Shown in pieces: positions 51,756 to 54,574 of a stretch of DNA of 54,574 nt. Below the pieces are notes generated by a model. The model did no database searches. It worked only from the letters and a program-made list of their open reading frames with translations, and was not told where the DNA came from. The position numbers and the translations under genes are program-made. Position 1 is the first letter of the stretch. Every line of letters starts with the position of its first letter. Origin of the DNA: an uncultured Oscillibacter sp. (lineage in GTDB: Bacteria > Bacillota > Clostridia > Oscillospirales > Oscillospiraceae); the NCBI GenBank assembly GCA_910579435.1, contig CAJTVF010000012.1, forward strand, positions 1 to 54,574, written 5' to 3'.

Positions 51756-52388
51756 ATGAACGGGAAAGTACACGTCATGGACCACCCCCTGGTGGCCCAC
51801 AAGCTGACCATCCTCCGGGACAAGAACACCAGCGTCAAGGATTTCCGGGAGCTGGTCTCCGAGATCGGCATGCTCATCACCTACGAGGCCACCCGCGACC
51901 TGCCCCTGACCACCTGCGAGGTGGAGACCCCCATCTGCAAGACCACCGCCCCCATGCTCAAGGGCAAGAAGTTCGCCGTGGTGCCCATTCTCCGGGCGGG
52001 GCTGGGTCTGGTGGACGGCGTGCTCAGAATGGTGCCCTCTGCCCGTGTGGGGCACATCGGCCTGTACCGGGACGAGGAGACCCTGGAGCCGGTGAAGTAC
52101 TTCTGCAAGATGCCCAAGGACGTGGCGGAGCGGGACGTGCTGATTGTGGACCCCATGCTGGCCACCGGCGGCAGCGCCGAGGCGGCCATCGGCTTCATGA
52201 AGGAATACGGCTGCACCACCATCAAGCTGATGGTCCTCCTGGCCGCGCCGGAGGGCATCGAGCGCATCCAGAAGAGCCACCCGGACGTGGACATCTACTG
52301 CGGCGCGGTGGATGAAAAGCTGAACGAAAGCGGCTACATCGTCCCCGGCCTGGGGGACGCGGGAGACCGGATTTTCGGAACGAAATAA
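51756..52388 (+). CDS. upp: Uracil phosphoribosyltransferase
   Basis: This 210-residue enzyme converts uracil and PRPP to UMP. It starts MNGKVHVMDHPLVAHKLTIL; the PRPP loop is VLIVDPMLATGGSAEAAIGF, and the C-terminal uracil site is GYIVPGLGDAGDRIFGTK. AAAGGAG precedes the ATG. It ends at a strong terminator. Confidence 0.97.
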   Translation: MNGKVHVMDHPLVAHKLTILRDKNTSVKDFRELVSEIGMLITYEATRDLPLTTCEVETPICKTTAPMLKGKKFAVVPILRAGLGLVDGVLRMVPSARVGHIGLYRDEETLEPVKYFCKMPKDVAERDVLIVDPMLATGGSAEAAIGFMKEYGCTTIKLMVLLAAPEGIERIQKSHPDVDIYCGAVDEKLNESGYIVPGLGDAGDRIFGTK

Positions 52389-52397
52389 GAAACCAAG

Positions 52398-52424
52398 AGC
52401 CCTCCGGCGTTTCGCCGGAGGGCT
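52398..52424. terminator. Bidirectional terminator of upp
   Basis: AGCCCTCCGGCG pairs with CGCCGGAGGGCT over TTT, between the converging upp and ABC ATPase genes. Confidence 0.92.
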
Positions 52425-52428
52425 TGCT

Positions 52429-53151
52429 TTACAGCACCTTGCTGAGAAAATCCTGCAATCTGGGATGCTGGGGGTTCCCGAAGACCTCCGCCGGGGGGCC
52501 CTCCTCCAGGACCTTCCCGTCGGCCATGAACAGCACCCGGCTGCCCACCTCCCGGGCGAAGCCCATCTCGTGGGTCACCACCACCATGGTCATGCCGTCC
52601 CGGGCCAGCTCCTTCATCACGTCCAGCACCTCGCCCACCATTTCCGGGTCCAGGGCGGAGGTGGGCTCGTCAAACAGCATCAGCTGGGGCTTCATGGCTA
52701 GGGCCCGGACGATGGCCACCCGCTGCTTCTGCCCGCCGGAGAGCTGGCTGGGGTAGGCGCCGGCCTTGTCCGTCAGGCCCACCCGCCGAAGCAGGGCGTC
52801 CGCCTGGGCGTCGGCCTCCTCCTGCTTCATCAGCCCTGTCCGCACCGGGGCCAGGGTGATGTTCTTCCGGATGGTCATGTTGGGAAACAGGTTGAAGTGC
52901 TGGAACACCATGCCCATCTGCTGGCGCACCTGGTCGATCTTCACCTTGGGGTCGGTGATAACGGTGCCCTGGAAGGTAATCGTCCCCTTCGTGGGGGTCT
53001 CCAGCAGGTTCAGGCACCGCAGGAAGGTGGACTTGCCGGAGCCGGAGGGCCCAATGACGACCACCTTTTCCCCGGGGTGAATGTGCTGGGAAATATCGTC
53101 CAGCACCAGATGGTCCCCGAAGGACTTGGAGAGGTTCTTAACGTCGATCAC
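52429..53151 (-). CDS. Polar amino-acid ABC transporter ATPase
   Basis: This 240-residue GlnQ/HisP-type ATPase has Walker A VVIGPSGSGKSTFLRCLN, Q-loop MGMVFQHFNLFPNMT, signature LSGGQKQRVAIVRAL and Walker B LMLFDEPTSALDPEMVGEV, followed by the switch VVVTHEMGFAREV. GTG 53151 is taken as the start since AAGGAGG lies ten bases before it and IDVKNLSKSFGD begins the fold. It overlaps the permease gene by 14 bases. Confidence 0.94.
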   Translation of the reverse strand: MIDVKNLSKSFGDHLVLDDISQHIHPGEKVVVIGPSGSGKSTFLRCLNLLETPTKGTITFQGTVITDPKVKIDQVRQQMGMVFQHFNLFPNMTIRKNITLAPVRTGLMKQEEADAQADALLRRVGLTDKAGAYPSQLSGGQKQRVAIVRALAMKPQLMLFDEPTSALDPEMVGEVLDVMKELARDGMTMVVVTHEMGFAREVGSRVLFMADGKVLEEGPPAEVFGNPQHPRLQDFLSKVL

Positions 53152-53848
53152 TTTCTCGCAGCCTCCTTTCAAGCCGTCCCTGGAGCCAGGTGAAAAGAAT
53201 CACCAGAAGTAAGTACATCAGCGCGATGCCAAGATAAGGAGGCATGAGGTCAAAGGTTCTGCCGCCGATGGTCTGGGCGTAGTACACCAGCTCCATGCCG
53301 CCGATGGCCTGGACCAGGGAGGTGTCCTTAAAGAGGGTGATGAACTCGTTGGCCAGGGAGGGCAGGATGTTCTTAAACGCCTGGGGAATCACGATAAAGC
53401 GCATGGTGTCCAGGTAGTTCAGCCCCAGGGAGCGGCCCGCCTCGGTCTGGCCGATATCCACGCTCATGAGCCCGCCCCGGACGATTTCTGCGACATAGGC
53501 CCCGGAGTTGATGCCCAGACCCAGCGCGCCCACCATAGTGTGGTTCCGGCTGGTTTTGAAGATGACAAAGCCCCAAATCAGCAGCTGGACCATCATGGGC
53601 GTGCCCCGGATAACGGTGGTATAGACCTTGCACAGGAAGTTGAGCAGGGCCAGAATGGGATTGTGCTGGCCCAGGCGCTGCTGGTCGTGAGCCGTGCGGA
53701 TCACCGCCACCACCAGTCCCAGGAGAATGCCCAGGATCAGGGCGATGACGGTCAGCTCCAGGGTGGAGGCGACGCCCTGGAGATAGAGCTTCCAGCGGTC
53801 TCCCTCCAGAAAAGCGGTGTAGAACCGCTCTGGGAGCGTAGCTTTCAT
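53138..53848 (-). CDS. Polar amino-acid ABC transporter permease
   Basis: This 236-residue HisM/GlnP-type permease has about five helices. The early VASTLELTVIALILGILLG and TTVIRGTPMMVQLLIWGF, the EAA loop region EAGRSLGLNYLDTMRFIVIP and QAFKNILPSLANEFITLFKD are family features. It works as a homodimer with the ATPase encoded downstream and the binding protein upstream. Confidence 0.95.
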   Translation of the reverse strand: MKATLPERFYTAFLEGDRWKLYLQGVASTLELTVIALILGILLGLVVAVIRTAHDQQRLGQHNPILALLNFLCKVYTTVIRGTPMMVQLLIWGFVIFKTSRNHTMVGALGLGINSGAYVAEIVRGGLMSVDIGQTEAGRSLGLNYLDTMRFIVIPQAFKNILPSLANEFITLFKDTSLVQAIGGMELVYYAQTIGGRTFDLMPPYLGIALMYLLLVILFTWLQGRLERRLRESDRR

Positions 53849-53917
53849 GGGGGCTCTCCTTTCTCTTTACGAAATGCGGGAAAAGGGCGGTCCCAGCGGC
53901 CGCCCTTCCCAACGTGC

Positions 53918-54574
53918 TTACTCAGCGGTGATATACTTGTCCACGATGCCCTGGAAGGTGCCGTCGGCCTTCAGCTCGGCCATGGCGGCGTTGACGGCTT
54001 CCAGCAGGGCGGTGTTCCCCTTGGCAAAGCCGATGGCGTAGTCCTCCACGGCAAACTCGGTGTCCAGGATTTTCAGGCCGTCGTTGGCGGCTACAAAGCT
54101 CTTGGCGGGCTCGTTGTCAATGACCACCGCGTCCACCTGGCCGTTGACCAGGGCCTGGACCGCCAGGGCGCCGGTCTCATAGGCAGTAACGTGGTCTTCG
54201 CCATAGCCGCCGTTCTCCGGGGTGTCGGAGCAATAGATATAGCCGGTGGTGGCCTTCTGGCAGCCGATCATTTCGGCGTTCGCCAGGTCGTCCAGGGTCT
54301 GGATGGAGGAGCCCTCCTTGACGATGACCACCTGCACGCCGGTGGCGTAGCTGTCGGAAAAGTCCATGACGGCCAGCCGCTCTTCGTTGACGGTAACGCC
54401 GGCCATGACCATGTCGCTCTGGCCGTTCTGGGCGGCCAGCAGGGCGGCGTCGAAGCCCATGTCGTCCACCACCAGCTCCAGGCCCAGCTTGCCGGCAATG
54501 GCCTGGGCCACTTCCACGTCGATGCCCTCGAAGCCGCCGGCGTCGGTGGTCATCTCATAGGGAGGGAAGGCGGC
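53918..54574 (-). CDS. Amino-acid ABC transporter substrate-binding protein (partial)
   Basis: At least 218 residues of a type II solute-binding protein (SBP family 3) are present; the signal peptide and start lie beyond the right edge. It opens AAFPPYEMTTDAGGFEGIDV, then DMGFDAALLAAQNGQSDMVM and EERLAVMDFSDSYATGVQVV, the usual family-3 pattern, and ends GTFQGIVDKYITAE. The ligand is probably a polar amino acid; specificity cannot be read. It is the first visible gene of the leftward transporter operon. Confidence 0.94.
   Translation of the reverse strand, partial: AAFPPYEMTTDAGGFEGIDVEVAQAIAGKLGLELVVDDMGFDAALLAAQNGQSDMVMAGVTVNEERLAVMDFSDSYATGVQVVIVKEGSSIQTLDDLANAEMIGCQKATTGYIYCSDTPENGGYGEDHVTAYETGALAVQALVNGQVDAVVIDNEPAKSFVAANDGLKILDTEFAVEDYAIGFAKGNTALLEAVNAAMAELKADGTFQGIVDKYITAE

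Overview
The window looks like the chromosome of a spore-forming, GC-rich member of the Clostridia. The gene content (SleC and Csp-like germination proteins, CIRCE-controlled groESL, a K+-dependent membrane pyrophosphatase, DUF6514, SEL1 and DUF362 genes) and the codon use suggest an Oscillospiraceae-type gut bacterium near Oscillibacter, Flavonifractor or Lawsonibacter. That placement is inferred from content, not from a search. Most genes are ordinary and intact; the accessory material is concentrated in the first 7 kb.

Region 1 (1-6.8 kb): a broken MFS transporter; a leftward signalling cluster (hybrid histidine kinase, two CheY-like receivers and a CheX-like gene with an in-frame amber codon); then the remains of a small replicon. 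The replicon remnant has a short conserved protein and a Rep gene with HUH endonuclease and superfamily 3 helicase parts, of the type shared with CRESS-DNA viruses and plasmids. The Rep gene is broken by point lesions and by a 324-bp MITE that carries a second MITE. Removing the outer MITE with one TA restores the Rep reading frame.

Region 2 (6.8-16.3 kb): HAD phosphatase, rpiB, a glycoside-hydrolase-like membrane protein, comEC-holA-rnmV, a DUF6514 protein, and groES-groEL behind a CIRCE operator. Region 3 (16.3-20.7 kb): a sugar-utilisation cluster (TIM-barrel isomerase, inositol-type dehydrogenase, orphan sugar-binding lipoprotein) divergent from a LacI-family regulator, with palindromic operators just downstream of both promoters. 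Region 4 (20.7-33 kb): SEL1-repeat protein, ttcA-like gene, cardiolipin synthase, pncB, a lipoprotein, hppA, a tandem-OB SSB-like protein and a DUF362 ferredoxin-like protein.

Region 5 (33-43.3 kb): a rightward housekeeping run of ddl, murF, an ABC-F ATPase, a YdcF-type protein, a flavodoxin, prfA, a small membrane protein, a Sua5-CoaE fusion and an M18 aminopeptidase. Region 6 (43.4-50.4 kb): two Csp-like subtilases divergent from sleC (a spore-germination module), an SLH-domain protein and a RodA/FtsW-type protein. Region 7 (50.5 kb to the end): tsaE, tsaB and upp, then a leftward polar amino-acid ABC transporter cut by the window edge. Sua5, TsaE and TsaB together give most of the t6A tRNA-modification pathway.

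Two families of multi-hairpin intergenic repeats were found by eye, each with two copies. One follows the stop codons of groES and cls in the same transcriptional sense. The other lies at 841-948 and in the leader of the LacI-family gene. Both show paired base changes that keep the hairpins.
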